Positions 1 to 7,148 of a stretch of 17,374 bases of DNA are shown piece after piece. Position numbers and translations under genes: made by a program. The stretch spans positions 1 to 17,374 of the forward strand of contig JAMCQY010000414.1 of the NCBI GenBank assembly GCA_023381945.1. The letters are read 5' to 3'. This DNA comes from Deltaproteobacteria bacterium. Lineage in GTDB: Bacteria; Desulfobacterota; Desulfobaccia; Desulfobaccales; 0-14-0-80-60-11. The notes beneath the pieces were generated by a model. That model was not told the origin of the DNA and did not search any database. It saw only the letters and a program-made list of their open reading frames with translations. How positions within the stretch are numbered: the first letter of the stretch is position 1; every line of letters begins with the position of its first letter.

Positions 1-126
1 ATAGCGTTTGCCAAAAGTTTTTTCCGATAACCCGATGGATTGTAGGGGCGGACCCATGTGTCCGCCCGCAGGAGGGCGCACACGCGGGTGCGCCCCTACA
101 AGAAATTATTTTTGGCAATCGCTATA
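1..126. repeat. Palindromic, MITE-like element with near-perfect terminal inverted repeats
   Basis: The first 16 bases (ATAGCGTTTGCCAAAA) and bases 111-126 are inverted copies of each other with one mismatch. Nested inside is a second inverted repeat, TGTAGGGGCG at 41-50 against CGCCCCTACA at 92-101, and within that shorter hairpins (GGGCGGAC/GTCCGCCC and GCGCAC/GTGCGC). No coding capacity is seen. The layout suits a small non-autonomous palindromic element. Because it begins at the window edge, the left boundary may lie outside, and target-site duplication cannot be judged. Confidence 0.55.
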
Positions 127-133
127 AGCAGGC

Positions 134-158
134 AGGGGCAGGTTTAAAACCTGCCCCT
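134..158. repeat. Perfect 12-bp-arm hairpin repeat
   Basis: AGGGGCAGGTTT and AAACCTGCCCCT form perfect arms around a single central A. It lies 27 bases beyond the stop codon of the YihY/BrkB gene, so it could end that minus-strand transcript. No U-run follows the hairpin on that strand, so a typical intrinsic terminator is not shown. It looks more like another member of the dispersed GC-rich palindromes in this genome. Confidence 0.5.
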
Positions 159-185
159 ATGTTTAACCAGGAATTGGCTGCACTT

Positions 186-1544
186 TTAAGCAACTATCTT
201 GGGAAGCGGCTCCTGTCCCACAGAATCCACTATTTCCCTGAGGGTGAGAGATTGCCGCTCGGCGCCGAAGCGGTCCTGCAGCAGACGCTCCAGTTTTGCG
301 GCTATACCGGGCTCGGCCTCGAGGGCCTGACTGAGGACTGCCTCCCGGGAGCGCCTCAGGCAAACCAGGACCTCAGCCACAGTCAACTGGTCCAGCGGTT
401 GGTTGGGGAGATATTGCGGCGAATGCTCCAGCCGGCCCGGCAAGACGACCTCCACTACCAGATTGCAGTCCAGGAGCATCTGGATAGTCCGGCTGGCCAG
501 GTTATCGCCGCTGGGCAGCAGTTCGGCCAAATCCTCCAGGGACAGGGGCGGCTCCCGCCGGTAATAGCGGACGCCGATGCTGACCAGGGCCGCCAGCCCC
601 AGATACTCGTCCACCGGCTCCGGGAGCGGATCCGGCAACCGCGCCCAGCGGGTGAGTCGGACCAGGTTCTGGTGGGCAAAGGCCACTTCGGTGCCGAATA
701 GGAGGATGAGCCAGCACCAGAACATCCAGATGAAGATGAAGAGAAGATTATATAAAGCACCGTAAATGGCGTTATAGTAGGCTGAGGCCCCTTGAATCCA
801 GATGAAGATCCACTGAGCCACCTGCCAGATGCTCCCTCCCACCACCCCGCCCAGGACGGCCGACCAAAAATTCACCCGGGTATTGGGCATCACCAGGTAA
901 ATAAAGATAAAGGCCAGCCACAAGATCCCCAGAGTAACCAGCCAGCGGGTGGCGGTGAAAAAAAACTCGGGCATCATCACTTCCAGGATCTGGCGGAACT
1001 CGTGAATCCCCAGGAACGAGGAGGAGATGGAAATGGCCACGGCCATGAGGATGGGGAAAAGGAGGAAAATACTGAGATAGTCGCTGACCTTGCGGCTCCA
1101 GGAACGGGTCCGGGAGACATGCCAGGTTTTATTGAAGGCCTTCTCCACGTTGGTCATAACGATGGTCAGGTCGCACAGCAGGACCACTACGCCGAAGACC
1201 CCCAGCGAGGTCACCTTGGTATTTTCGATGTAGAAGAGAATCTGGTTGACGAAATCTTTGGAGCCGGGGGCGAAATTCTCCAGAAAATAGGTGGCCAAAA
1301 GCCGCGGCAGGCCGATGGCTTGGAGGATGGCGAAGAGCAGGGCGAACAAGGGGATGAAGCCCAGGATGGTGGCATAGGCCAGGGCCGAAGAGCGCACCAG
1401 GGATTGGTTCTTGATCAGGCCGCGGCCTGCCAGGATCAGCACGCGCAGGCCTTTTAAAAACCATATGACCCCTGGCCCCCGGCCTTCATCCAGCCAGAGG
1501 CGGCGGCGAAAGAAGTCACGGACGTTGGTCAACATGCGGGCCAA
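186..1544 (-). CDS. YihY/virulence factor BrkB family membrane protein
   Basis: A 452-residue polytopic inner-membrane protein. Residues about 35-295 carry the family hallmarks: SSALAYATILGFIPLFALL near 52-70, and YNAIYGALYNLLFIFIW (257-273) followed by LLFGTEVAFA (281-290). I count about six hydrophobic segments. The family was once misnamed ribonuclease BN; its biochemical role is unsettled and it is often suspected of lipid or solute handling. Residues about 310-452 are a soluble tail (LSLEDLAELL, then SRTIQMLLDCNLVVEV) resembling a winged-helix fold, as seen in longer family members. The start used is TTG at 1544 with GGAG ten bases upstream; ATG three codons later (1535) is the alternative. 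It follows the DUF4136 lipoprotein gene by 25 bases and is probably co-transcribed with it. Confidence 0.88.
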   Translation of the reverse strand: MARMLTNVRDFFRRRLWLDEGRGPGVIWFLKGLRVLILAGRGLIKNQSLVRSSALAYATILGFIPLFALLFAILQAIGLPRLLATYFLENFAPGSKDFVNQILFYIENTKVTSLGVFGVVVLLCDLTIVMTNVEKAFNKTWHVSRTRSWSRKVSDYLSIFLLFPILMAVAISISSSFLGIHEFRQILEVMMPEFFFTATRWLVTLGILWLAFIFIYLVMPNTRVNFWSAVLGGVVGGSIWQVAQWIFIWIQGASAYYNAIYGALYNLLFIFIWMFWCWLILLFGTEVAFAHQNLVRLTRWARLPDPLPEPVDEYLGLAALVSIGVRYYRREPPLSLEDLAELLPSGDNLASRTIQMLLDCNLVVEVVLPGRLEHSPQYLPNQPLDQLTVAEVLVCLRRSREAVLSQALEAEPGIAAKLERLLQDRFGAERQSLTLREIVDSVGQEPLPKIVA

Positions 1545-1569
1545 GTGCCTGAATCTCCACCTTGAGTGA

Positions 1570-2241
1570 TCATTTGGTCAACCCTTGCACCTTGGCGGCA
1601 TCTTCGTTGACCTCGACGTTCACTGCTTTGCCGGTATTCTGCCCAAACTGCCTAAAGTCGGCCAGCAGCAGGTAATTAATCGCCACCCTCAGATCCGTCG
1701 AGGTGCCGGTGCTGCGAGCCTCGCCTACCCAAATAGTCTTGAACTGGCCCCTGGTTTCCCGATAGTATTTGCCATCCACCACGTTGATCAGGAGCCAGCG
1801 GTCGTATTGGCGCTCCGGGCTGGGATAGAAGGAGAAGAAGGGCCCGCCAAAGACATAGGGGGCGCCGTACCAACCCCAGCCGGTGCCGCCTCCGATGCCG
1901 AAGCCATAAGAGGTGTAATAGTCGGGCATGGCCACACTGGTGGGGCTTTCGCCGCCGACCCCGTAAGAGAAGAGCAGATAATACTGGGCCTTATCGTATG
2001 AAGTGAGCGAATAGCCCTTATTAAACAATAGCTTCCTGATCTTCTCGGCGATCTCCTTTTCCAGCAGAGGGTTTTGGGCCTTCTGATTTTCGATGACGAA
2101 AAAGGTGCCGCCCGGAACAATCTGGGCCGGTGCAGCAGTATCGGTGTAGCCATTGACCCTGATATTATGCAGGGTCGGGCCGCAGCCGCAGATGCCACAG
2201 CCTGCCGCCAGGATGATAAAAACGATTAGGGTTTTTCTCAT
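1570..2241 (-). CDS. DUF4136 domain-containing lipoprotein
   Basis: A 223-residue exported protein. The N-terminus (MRKTLIVFIILAAGC) is a short lipoprotein-type signal peptide. Two cysteines could be the lipidated residue: C15 (AAG-C) or C20 (ICG-C), and neither matches the lipobox perfectly. The body matches DUF4136: an alternating-strand start, a conserved middle DKAQYYLLFSYGVG (83-96), and late segments RWLLINVVDGKYY (148-160) and TIWVGEARST (169-178). Residues 109-141 form an insertion rich in Gly, Tyr, Trp and Phe. The function of DUF4136 is unknown; location at the periplasmic face of a membrane is inferred. The reading frame is open upstream to 2340, but the signal peptide and a GGGGGA just ahead of ATG 2241 fix the start. 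A terminator-like hairpin lies immediately upstream. Confidence 0.82.
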   Translation of the reverse strand: MRKTLIVFIILAAGCGICGCGPTLHNIRVNGYTDTAAPAQIVPGGTFFVIENQKAQNPLLEKEIAEKIRKLLFNKGYSLTSYDKAQYYLLFSYGVGGESPTSVAMPDYYTSYGFGIGGGTGWGWYGAPYVFGGPFFSFYPSPERQYDRWLLINVVDGKYYRETRGQFKTIWVGEARSTGTSTDLRVAINYLLLADFRQFGQNTGKAVNVEVNEDAAKVQGLTK

Positions 2242-2275
2242 GGCTTTTCCCCCAGCCCGAGGCTCAAGGGTTGTT

Positions 2276-2305
2276 AAAAAAGTAGGGCAGCCGTCCCTGG
2301 CCGCC
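2276..2305 (-). terminator. Probable intrinsic terminator after the 2348-3037 gene
   Basis: On the minus strand, GGCGGCC and GGCTGCC pair with one mismatch around a six-base loop. A short spacer and a run of six T then follow (six A at 2276-2281 on the plus strand). It lies 43 bases past the stop codon of the coiled-coil gene. If it works, the DUF4136 lipoprotein would need a promoter within the 34 bases before its start or depend on read-through; I see no convincing promoter there. Confidence 0.5.
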
Positions 2306-2315
2306 GGTTGAGGTT

Positions 2316-2334
2316 GGCGGGCGGGACGCCCGCC
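2316..2334. repeat. GC-rich hairpin repeat
   Basis: GGCGGGCG and CGCCCGCC form perfect 8-bp arms with a three-base loop. The flanking sequence (GTGTGGGGCGGGCG on the minus strand) matches the general pattern of the hairpins at 41-101, 7072-7092 and 8328-8348: a G-run, GGGCG, then an arm ending in CGCCCGCC. Confidence 0.5.
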
Positions 2335-2347
2335 CCACACAGCTTTT

Positions 2348-3037
2348 TTACGGACAAATCCGGTCGATAATGCTGATCAGTTTGTCCTTGATCCGCTCCA
2401 GCGGCGGCAAATCCGGCGGCGGGGGCAGCTCCTGCTCGTCGAGCTTCCGGCGTTTAAAGCGCATGCGGCTGGAGAGCTCCTCCCGCTCCGGAGACATCAG
2501 CCCTCCGCCCATGGCGGCTTCTCCCCGGCCTTCCAGGGCCTCTATCTGAGCGGCGATAAGGCCGAAATCGTAAGACAGATTAAATTTCTCGATATCTTCA
2601 TTCAAAAGTTTCAGGTGGGTGGCGATCTTGTCGTAGCTTTCCCGGAGCATGGCGTCGTCCTGGTGCAGCAATTCGTAAAGGTCCAGGATCTTATTCCGGA
2701 AACGGCGATAAGCGGTGAAGCCCCGGACGGGGCAGCTTTCGAGCAGTTCCTGGCGTTCCCGGTTCGTCAGGGCGCAGTATTGCTCATAAAACGGCCAATC
2801 CTTCAGGTTCAGGACCTCCATCATCAGACGGCACCCCGCTTCAGAGCCCAGAGCATGGTACAGGGCCATAAAGCGTCGGCCGAGCAATTCATATTCCTGC
2901 CGGTAGGCCTCCGTCTTCTGGCGGAGCAATTCCATCTCCTCCTCCAGGAAGACCCGGTCCGCGAAGTAGTTGTCGACGATTTCTTTTTTGATCTGAACCT
3001 TCAGGCCTTCGACAAGCCGATCGGTGCTATCGTCCAT
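2348..3037 (-). CDS. Hypothetical helical/coiled-coil cytoplasmic protein next to ricT
   Basis: A 229-residue soluble protein with no signal peptide or membrane segment. I do not recognise its family. It is strongly charged and helical: residues 30-55 (EEEMELLRQKTEAYRQEYELL) and 115-170 look like coiled coils. They are followed by a Gly-rich linker at 176-180 (MGGGL), a basic patch MRFKRRK (192-198), a proline run PPPPDLPP (205-212) and a short amphipathic C-terminal helix. ATG 3037 lies only three bases after the ricT stop, with GAGGGGG as ribosome-binding site inside the end of ricT, so translation is coupled to ricT. This position suggests, but does not prove, a partner or regulatory role linked to RicT or to HolB. 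A hairpin plus T-run follows it. Confidence 0.75.
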   Translation of the reverse strand: MDDSTDRLVEGLKVQIKKEIVDNYFADRVFLEEEMELLRQKTEAYRQEYELLGRRFMALYHALGSEAGCRLMMEVLNLKDWPFYEQYCALTNRERQELLESCPVRGFTAYRRFRNKILDLYELLHQDDAMLRESYDKIATHLKLLNEDIEKFNLSYDFGLIAAQIEALEGRGEAAMGGGLMSPEREELSSRMRFKRRKLDEQELPPPPDLPPLERIKDKLISIIDRICP

Positions 3038-3040
3038 GGT

Positions 3041-3865
3041 CTATGCCCCCTCGGCGGTCTCCGCCGGCATATCATGGCCGGGGAGGTCTTTCAGGGCCAC
3101 TTCCAGTTCCCGCTTATCCTCCAACTCCAGGGTCACCGTCTCCCGGATCAGGTTATAACGGATGATCTTGCCTTCCCCTTCCGGGGTCTGGACGCGCTTG
3201 CCCACCCGGGGGAGATGCTTGCGAACTTCCTGATAAACGGCATATTCGTAAGTGAGACAACACATCAGGCGGCCGCAGATGCCGGAGATCTTGTTAGGAT
3301 TTAGGCTGAGTTGCTGCTCCTTGGCCATGCGGACGCTCACCGGTTCAAAATCCCGGAGGTGGGAAGCACAGCAGAGGCCCCGCCCGCAGATTCCCAGGCC
3401 GCCCACCATCTTGGCCCGGTGGCGCACCCCGATCTGACGCAGCTCGATGCGGATGCGAAACTCTTGTACCAGGTCTTTGACTAATTCGCGAAAATCCACC
3501 CGGCCGGGGGCGGTGAAATAAAAGATGATTTTAGAGGCGTCGAACAGGCATTCCACCTGCACCAGGTAGATGGGCAGGCGGTGGGCCTGGATGCGGTCCA
3601 GGCAAAATTCCGCGGCCCTTTTCTCGAGAGCCCGGTTCTTTTCTTCCTGGGCCAGATCCTCCGGAGTGGCCAGCCGCACCATGGTCTTGATTTGCCCGGG
3701 GAAGAGTTGCGGATCGGCGTCGCCGAAGACCACCTTCACCCGCCCGAGTTTCAGGCCGTGTTCGCCCTCCACCACCACCCGGTCGCCCGCCTTGATCGTA
3801 ACTTCGCCGGAATCCATCAGACAGCATTTGCCGCCGGGTCCGAGACAAATTTTAGCGAGAGCCAT
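3041..3865 (-). CDS. ricT: RicT/YaaT-type PSP1 C-terminal domain protein
   Basis: A 274-residue cytoplasmic protein of the PSP1 family. In Bacillus subtilis RicT (YaaT) forms the Fe-S-containing RicAFT complex, which supports RNase Y-dependent mRNA processing. Outside Firmicutes the partners are usually absent and the role is unclear. The family signature is complete: GGLGICGRGLCC (155-166) and GICGRLMCCL (195-204), giving Cys160, 165, 166, 197, 202 and 203 as likely cluster ligands. An additional CC pair sits at 14-15. The PSP1 core spans about residues 60-150, and a small beta-rich tail with a KRVQTPEGEGKI motif (223-234) follows. ATG 3865 lies inside the end of holB, a 14-base overlap, showing co-translation. 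The holB-ricT order is common in this part of the bacterial tree. Confidence 0.93.
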   Translation of the reverse strand: MALAKICLGPGGKCCLMDSGEVTIKAGDRVVVEGEHGLKLGRVKVVFGDADPQLFPGQIKTMVRLATPEDLAQEEKNRALEKRAAEFCLDRIQAHRLPIYLVQVECLFDASKIIFYFTAPGRVDFRELVKDLVQEFRIRIELRQIGVRHRAKMVGGLGICGRGLCCASHLRDFEPVSVRMAKEQQLSLNPNKISGICGRLMCCLTYEYAVYQEVRKHLPRVGKRVQTPEGEGKIIRYNLIRETVTLELEDKRELEVALKDLPGHDMPAETAEGA

Positions 3866-4940
3866 GCATATGACCTCGACGCTGTAAGCGCAGCCCCAGG
3901 ATGTCCAGGGTCAACTCCGGATTAAGATTGGCCTGGAGATGACGCTGGGCCGCGCCCAGGGCGGAGAATTTTTGAAACCAGACGGCCGGCGGGGTAGCAC
4001 TCGCGGCCCGGTTCAGGTCGTCCTGAAGGTCCTGGTGGGCCAGCAAGGAGGCCTTCGCCTGAAAATGACAGAGCAATAAATCCCGGTACCATAATTGGGC
4101 CAGGGACAGGAAATTATCCAAATCCGGCCGGCTCTTGGCCAGTCGCTGCGCCCAATCCAGGGCCGCGCTGGCGGAGCCGCCCGCGAGGGCTTTCAGGTCG
4201 TCCAATACCTGCCGGCGCTGGGCCAGGACGGCCTCCGGGTCCAGCATCAGGGCCTTGCCCAGGGAGCCGCCGCTCAGGGCGGCCAAAAGCCGGGCCTGGG
4301 GCGCAGCCAGGCTGCGGCGCTCCTCCAATTCTTTCGCCACCAGGGCCGCGGGCAGGGGTGCGAAGGCCAGCTTATGGCAGCGGGAGACGATGGTGGCCAA
4401 CAGGTTCGCCTCCACCTGGGCGGTGAGCACCAGGAGGTGGCGCTCCGGCGGCTCCTCCAGGGTCTTCAGCAGGGCGTTGGCGGCCGCATCGTTCTGGGCG
4501 GTCAGGGCCTCCGCCGGTTTGATCAGAGCCACCCGCCAGCCGCCGCCCAGGGGCGGGTAGTTGGTGAGGCGGCTTAATTCCCTGATCTGCTCGATCTCAA
4601 TCTGGGTTTTAGACTTGGATCGTTCGGGGCCAATAACTAAAAAATCGGGGTGCGTTCCCGCCGCAAGCCGCCGGCAGGAGGCGCAGTCCCCGCAGGCGTC
4701 CCCATCTTCCCGGGGTGTCAGGCAATTGAGGGCCGCGGCCAGGGCCCGGGCGGTGCTGGCCCGGCCCACCCCTTCCGGTCCCAGGAACAGGTAGGCGTGC
4801 GACAGCCGCCCCTTTTGCCAGGCAGTCCGCAGGTGCGCGATCACCCGGTCCTGGCCGAGGATGTTCCGGAAGTACATGGGGCCGGGGGGCGGGGGCGGCG
4901 GCTTTTGCGCTGTTACCTTATCTTTTTTAGGGGCTGCCAT
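3852..4940 (-). CDS. holB: DNA polymerase III delta-prime subunit (clamp-loader ATPase family)
   Basis: A 362-residue protein that, as part of the clamp loader, helps place the sliding clamp on DNA. Motifs in order: GQDRVIAHL (29-37), P-loop GPEGVGRAS (54-62), a zinc-binding set Cys73/83/86/89 (CGDCASC), the region NALLKTLEEPP (155-165), and the SRC motif at 186-188 (IVSRCHK) supplying the arginine finger. The P-loop lysine is replaced by Arg60, as expected for delta-prime, which does not hydrolyse ATP well; this argues against gamma/tau. The length is typical. The N-terminus carries a Lys/Pro tail (KPPPPPPGP) before the conserved MYFRNILG, so ATG at residue 22 is a possible alternative start. 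Neither start has a clear Shine-Dalgarno. A tandem 7-base repeat lies directly upstream. Confidence 0.9.
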   Translation of the reverse strand: MAAPKKDKVTAQKPPPPPPGPMYFRNILGQDRVIAHLRTAWQKGRLSHAYLFLGPEGVGRASTARALAAALNCLTPREDGDACGDCASCRRLAAGTHPDFLVIGPERSKSKTQIEIEQIRELSRLTNYPPLGGGWRVALIKPAEALTAQNDAAANALLKTLEEPPERHLLVLTAQVEANLLATIVSRCHKLAFAPLPAALVAKELEERRSLAAPQARLLAALSGGSLGKALMLDPEAVLAQRRQVLDDLKALAGGSASAALDWAQRLAKSRPDLDNFLSLAQLWYRDLLLCHFQAKASLLAHQDLQDDLNRAASATPPAVWFQKFSALGAAQRHLQANLNPELTLDILGLRLQRRGHMHGSR

Positions 4941-4947
4941 ATTTGTT

Positions 4948-4968
4948 AGTAGTCAGTAGCCAGTTGTT
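4948..4968. repeat. Tandem heptamer run ahead of holB
   Basis: Three consecutive 7-base units beginning with AGT (AGTAGTC, AGTAGCC, AGTTGTT) end up seven bases upstream of the holB start codon. On the minus strand they read as CTGACTA-type units, the same motif as the run at 5439-5473 but in the opposite orientation, so the two runs bracket the 4941-5476 gap as inverted copies. Confidence 0.55.
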
Positions 4969-4980
4969 TTTAGGATGAAT

Positions 4981-5006
4981 GGCGGGATGCGCTTCGCTTT
5001 CCCGCC
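4981..5006. repeat. GC-rich hairpin repeat
   Basis: GGCGGGA (4981-4987) pairs with TCCCGCC (5000-5006); the inner GCGCTTCGC can add a second small stem. It is followed by CTAC, as if the same kind of unit as the GTAG-flanked hairpins elsewhere in the window were inserted in the other orientation. Confidence 0.5.
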
Positions 5007-5038
5007 CTACGGGTTCTTATTCCAAATTCAGCATTCTT

Positions 5039-5125
5039 AAATCCCCCTAAATCCCCTTTTAGAAAAGGGGGACTTAAAACCTGCTTTTCTTACCCCCCTT
5101 TTCTAAAGGGGGGCAGGGGGGATTT
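5039..5125. repeat. MITE-like palindromic element of C/G runs
   Basis: The ends AAATCCCCC (5039-5047) and GGGGGGATTT (5116-5125) are inverted repeats. Between them are two internal hairpins, CCCCTTTT/AAAAGGGG around 5054-5070 and CCCCCCTTT/AAAGGGGGG around 5093-5113. It has no coding capacity. From general knowledge, palindromes of this AAATCCCCC type recur in many environmental bacterial genomes. Confidence 0.6.
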
Positions 5126-5128
5126 ATC

Positions 5129-5144
5129 GCAGGCTAAAGCCTGC
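5129..5144. repeat. Short hairpin repeat GCAGGCT/AGCCTGC
   Basis: Perfect 7-bp arms with a two-base loop, followed by GGCTAC. It lies four bases after the C/G-run element, so the two may have inserted one beside the other. Confidence 0.5.
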
Positions 5145-5154
5145 GGCTACATTT

Positions 5155-5168
5155 CTTAAAACTTAAAA
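5155..5168. repeat. Two tandem heptamers CTTAAAA
   Basis: CTTAAAA occurs twice in direct tandem, followed by a partial CT start of a third unit. This is the only heptamer run in the window that does not touch an ORF boundary. Confidence 0.4.
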
Positions 5169-5316
5169 CTATCTTAGCGACATGAGTATTTGGGCATAAT
5201 AATGGTTTTAAACTCAATACGGTTCACTTAAGCCTTTAAAAGGAATCAGTTGGCGGTGCCCACACTCCAGCACAAATAACTCATTAACTGATAAGACAGT
5301 CGCTACCTCTATTGTT

Positions 5317-5393
5317 TTTGTCATGCTGAGCGAAGTGAAGCATCTCGTATCTTGAGATTCTTCGGTCGCCTTTGGCTCCCTCAGAATGACAAA
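5317..5393. repeat. Palindromic repeat with TTTGTCAT/ATGACAAA ends
   Basis: TTTGTCAT (5317-5324) and ATGACAAA (5386-5393) are inverted ends; the pairing extends inward as GCTGAG against CTCAG. The interior contains GAAGTGAAGCATCTC and GAGATTCTTCGG, which can fold as a nested arm. There is no ORF. From general knowledge, this TGTCATxCTGAGCGAAG type is a widespread dispersed palindrome in environmental genomes. Confidence 0.6.
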
Positions 5394-5438
5394 TTAAGAT
5401 TAAATGGCTTATACGCATAAATTAACGACGCCGTGTAT

Positions 5439-5473
5439 AAAAACTAAAAACTGACTACTGACTACTGGCAACT
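5439..5473. repeat. Five tandem heptamers at the 3' end of guaA
   Basis: Five consecutive 7-base units all end in ACT: AAAAACT twice, GACTACT twice and GGCAACT once. The run stops three bases from the guaA stop codon (5477-5479). On the minus strand the run is the first sequence transcribed after guaA. Confidence 0.6.
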
Positions 5474-5476
5474 GCC

Positions 5477-7024
5477 TCACTCCCACTCAATCGTGCTCGG
5501 CGGTTTCGAGGAAATATCGTACACCACCCGGTTCACCCGTTTGACTTCGTTGATGATGCGGTTGGCCAGCCGTGCCAGAAAGTCATGCGGCAGGCGGCTC
5601 CAGTCCGCGGTCATGGCATCGGCGGAATCGACGATCCTGAGGGCGATGACGTTCTCATAGGTGCGCTCGTCGCCCATGACGCCCACGGTGCGGATGGGCA
5701 GCAGCACCGCAAAGGCCTGCCACACCTGCCGGTAGTAACCCGCGGCCAGCATCTCCTCGATGACGATGGCGTCGGCCTCCCGCAGGATATCCAGGCGCTC
5801 CCGGTTGACCTCGCCCAGGATGCGGATGGCCAGGCCGGGGCCGGGGAAGGGGTGGCGCCAGACCAGCCGGTCGGGGAGGTCCAATTCCGCGGCCACTTCC
5901 CGGACCTCGTCCTTGAACAGCTCCCGCAGGGGTTCGAGCAGCTTCAGGGGCATGACCTCCGGCAGGCCGCCGACGTTGTGATGGGTCTTGATGGTGGCCG
6001 AAGGCCCCTTGAAGGAGACGCTTTCAATGACGTCCGGATACAGGGTGCCCTGGGCCAGGTATTGCACCCCGCCCAATTTCTTCGCCTCCCTGGCAAAGAT
6101 GCGGATGAATTCGTGGCCGATGCGCTTGCGTTTCACCTCCGGGTCGGTGACGCCCTCCAACTGCCGCAGGAAATCCTCTGTCGCGTCCACGTGAACAATG
6201 TTGAGGTGATGGTGCTCCCGAAACAGGTGAATCACTTCCTGTGCTTCATTTTTCCGCAGCAGGCCGTTGTCCACGAAGATGCAGGTGAGGCGGTCGCCGA
6301 TGGCCCGGTGCACCAGAATGGCGGTGACCGAAGAGTCCACCCCGCCGGATAAGGCGCAGATGACCTTTTCATCGCCCACCTGCCGCCGGATGGCCTCAGT
6401 GGTGGACTCGATGAAGGACTGCATGGTCCACAGGGGCGCCAGCTTGCAGATGCGGAAAAGGAAGTTGCTGAGGATCACCTTGCCCCGGGGGGTGTGGTGC
6501 ACCTCGGGATGAAACTGCACCCCGTAAAGCTGCCGCGTCCGGTCGGCCACCGCGCCGGCGGGGCAGGTGTCGCTGGCCCCGATGATCTCAAAGCCCGGGG
6601 CCACTTTCTCCACTTTGTCGCCGTGGCTCATCCAGACCTGCTCCGCGGGGTTGAGGCCAAAAAACAGGTCCGCGGTGTCTTTGATGCTGAAGGACTTGTG
6701 GCCGTATTCCCGGGAAGCGGCTGAAACCACCTGGCCTCCCAGGAGATGATTCATCAGTTGGATGCCGTAGCAGATGCCCAGCACCGGCGCTCCCAGCTTA
6801 AAGACCTCCGGGTCGATGGTGGGGGCGTCGGGCTCATAGACGCTCCGGGGCCCGCCGGAGAGGATGACGCCTTTGGGGGCGAACTTCCGGATTTCCGGCA
6901 GCGGCATCGTGAAGGGGTGAATTTCGCAATAGACCTTAAGCTCCCGCACCCGCCGGGCGATGAGTTGGGTGTACTGGGAGCCGAAATCCAGGATCAGGAT
7001 CTTTTGTTTATGAGGATCGGGCAT
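5477..7024 (-). CDS. guaA: GMP synthase (glutamine-hydrolysing)
   Basis: A 515-residue cytoplasmic enzyme that converts XMP to GMP using glutamine and ATP, the last step of guanine nucleotide synthesis. The class I glutamine amidotransferase domain (about 7-195) has the nucleophile Cys85 in GICYG and the His172/Glu174 pair in HPEVHH. The ATP-pyrophosphatase domain has its P-loop SGGVDSS at 226-232. The C-terminal dimerisation domain carries [15 protein letters not shown] (391-405) and ends with the family's invariant [11 protein letters not shown]. The length is normal. The frame is open to 7081, but ATG 7024 starts the conserved N-terminus. There is no Shine-Dalgarno before it; instead a run of four heptamers abuts the start codon. 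A promoter at 7149-7177 gives a leader of about 118 bases. Confidence 0.97.
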   Translation of the reverse strand: MPDPHKQKILILDFGSQYTQLIARRVRELKVYCEIHPFTMPLPEIRKFAPKGVILSGGPRSVYEPDAPTIDPEVFKLGAPVLGICYGIQLMNHLLGGQVVSAASREYGHKSFSIKDTADLFFGLNPAEQVWMSHGDKVEKVAPGFEIIGASDTCPAGAVADRTRQLYGVQFHPEVHHTPRGKVILSNFLFRICKLAPLWTMQSFIESTTEAIRRQVGDEKVICALSGGVDSSVTAILVHRAIGDRLTCIFVDNGLLRKNEAQEVIHLFREHHHLNIVHVDATEDFLRQLEGVTDPEVKRKRIGHEFIRIFAREAKKLGGVQYLAQGTLYPDVIESVSFKGPSATIKTHHNVGGLPEVMPLKLLEPLRELFKDEVREVAAELDLPDRLVWRHPFPGPGLAIRILGEVNRERLDILREADAIVIEEMLAAGYYRQVWQAFAVLLPIRTVGVMGDERTYENVIALRIVDSADAMTADWSRLPHDFLARLANRIINEVKRVNRVVYDISSKPPSTIEWE

Positions 7025-7025
7025 T

Positions 7026-7053
7026 GAGTTTCGAGTTCCGAGTTTCGAGTTTT
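7026..7053. repeat. Four tandem heptamers abutting the guaA start codon
   Basis: Four 7-base units of the form GAGTTNN (GAGTTTC, GAGTTCC, GAGTTTC, GAGTTTT) begin two bases from the guaA ATG. They occupy exactly the place where a ribosome-binding site would be expected, and on the transcribed strand they read as GAAACTC-type units without a GGAGG-like core. Confidence 0.65.
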
Positions 7054-7071
7054 TAGAAAAAAATAGTGTTG

Positions 7072-7092
7072 GGGCGACCAATCGGGTCGCCC
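7072..7092. repeat. GGGCGACC hairpin repeat in the guaA leader
   Basis: GGGCGACC (7072-7079) pairs perfectly with GGTCGCCC (7085-7092). The same hairpin, nearly letter for letter, stands at 8328-8348. It lies within the predicted 5' leader of guaA, between promoter and start codon. No xanthine or guanine riboswitch consensus was recognised. Confidence 0.55.
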
Positions 7093-7148
7093 GCCTGAAT
7101 TCGCCTGGCGGCCCTGGTCACAACCCCTTAAAATGATTTTTTAAATTA

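Larger units (their letters stand above)
4941..5476. other. Gene-free stretch filled with repeats between guaA and holB
   Basis: 536 bases without a credible ORF. It holds, in order: a heptamer run (4948-4968), a GC hairpin (4981-5006), a C/G-run double hairpin (5039-5125), a GCAGGCT hairpin (5129-5144), a heptamer run (5155-5168), a unique AT-rich part (about 5169-5310), a TGTCAT...ATGACA palindromic element (5317-5393), and a heptamer run (5439-5473). I found no convincing promoter for holB and no terminator with a U-run for guaA in it. Confidence 0.7.

Noticed and set aside
792..1457. Long plus-strand open frame opposite the BrkB gene
   Set aside because: Its translation is a low-complexity mix of Gly, Gln, His, Asp and Glu typical of the antisense frame of a GC-rich membrane-protein gene; there is no ribosome-binding site and no recognisable motif.
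3570..3925. Short plus-strand frames over ricT and holB
   Set aside because: They are antisense to well-supported genes and have no recognisable domains.
3852..4940. dnaX (gamma/tau) instead of holB
   Set aside because: The P-loop lysine is replaced by arginine, and the protein is short with no tau-type C-terminal domain, which fits delta-prime.
4981..5393. Clustered repeats considered as a CRISPR array
   Set aside because: The repeats differ from one another, are palindromes rather than direct repeats, and have no uniform spacers; no cas gene is in the window.
5585..6352. 255-codon plus-strand frame inside guaA
   Set aside because: It lies fully antisense to a clear GMP synthase, its composition is that of a shadow frame, and it has no family features.
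7025..7142. guaA leader considered as a purine riboswitch
   Set aside because: No conserved purine-aptamer core was seen; the only structure is a hairpin that also occurs elsewhere as a dispersed repeat.
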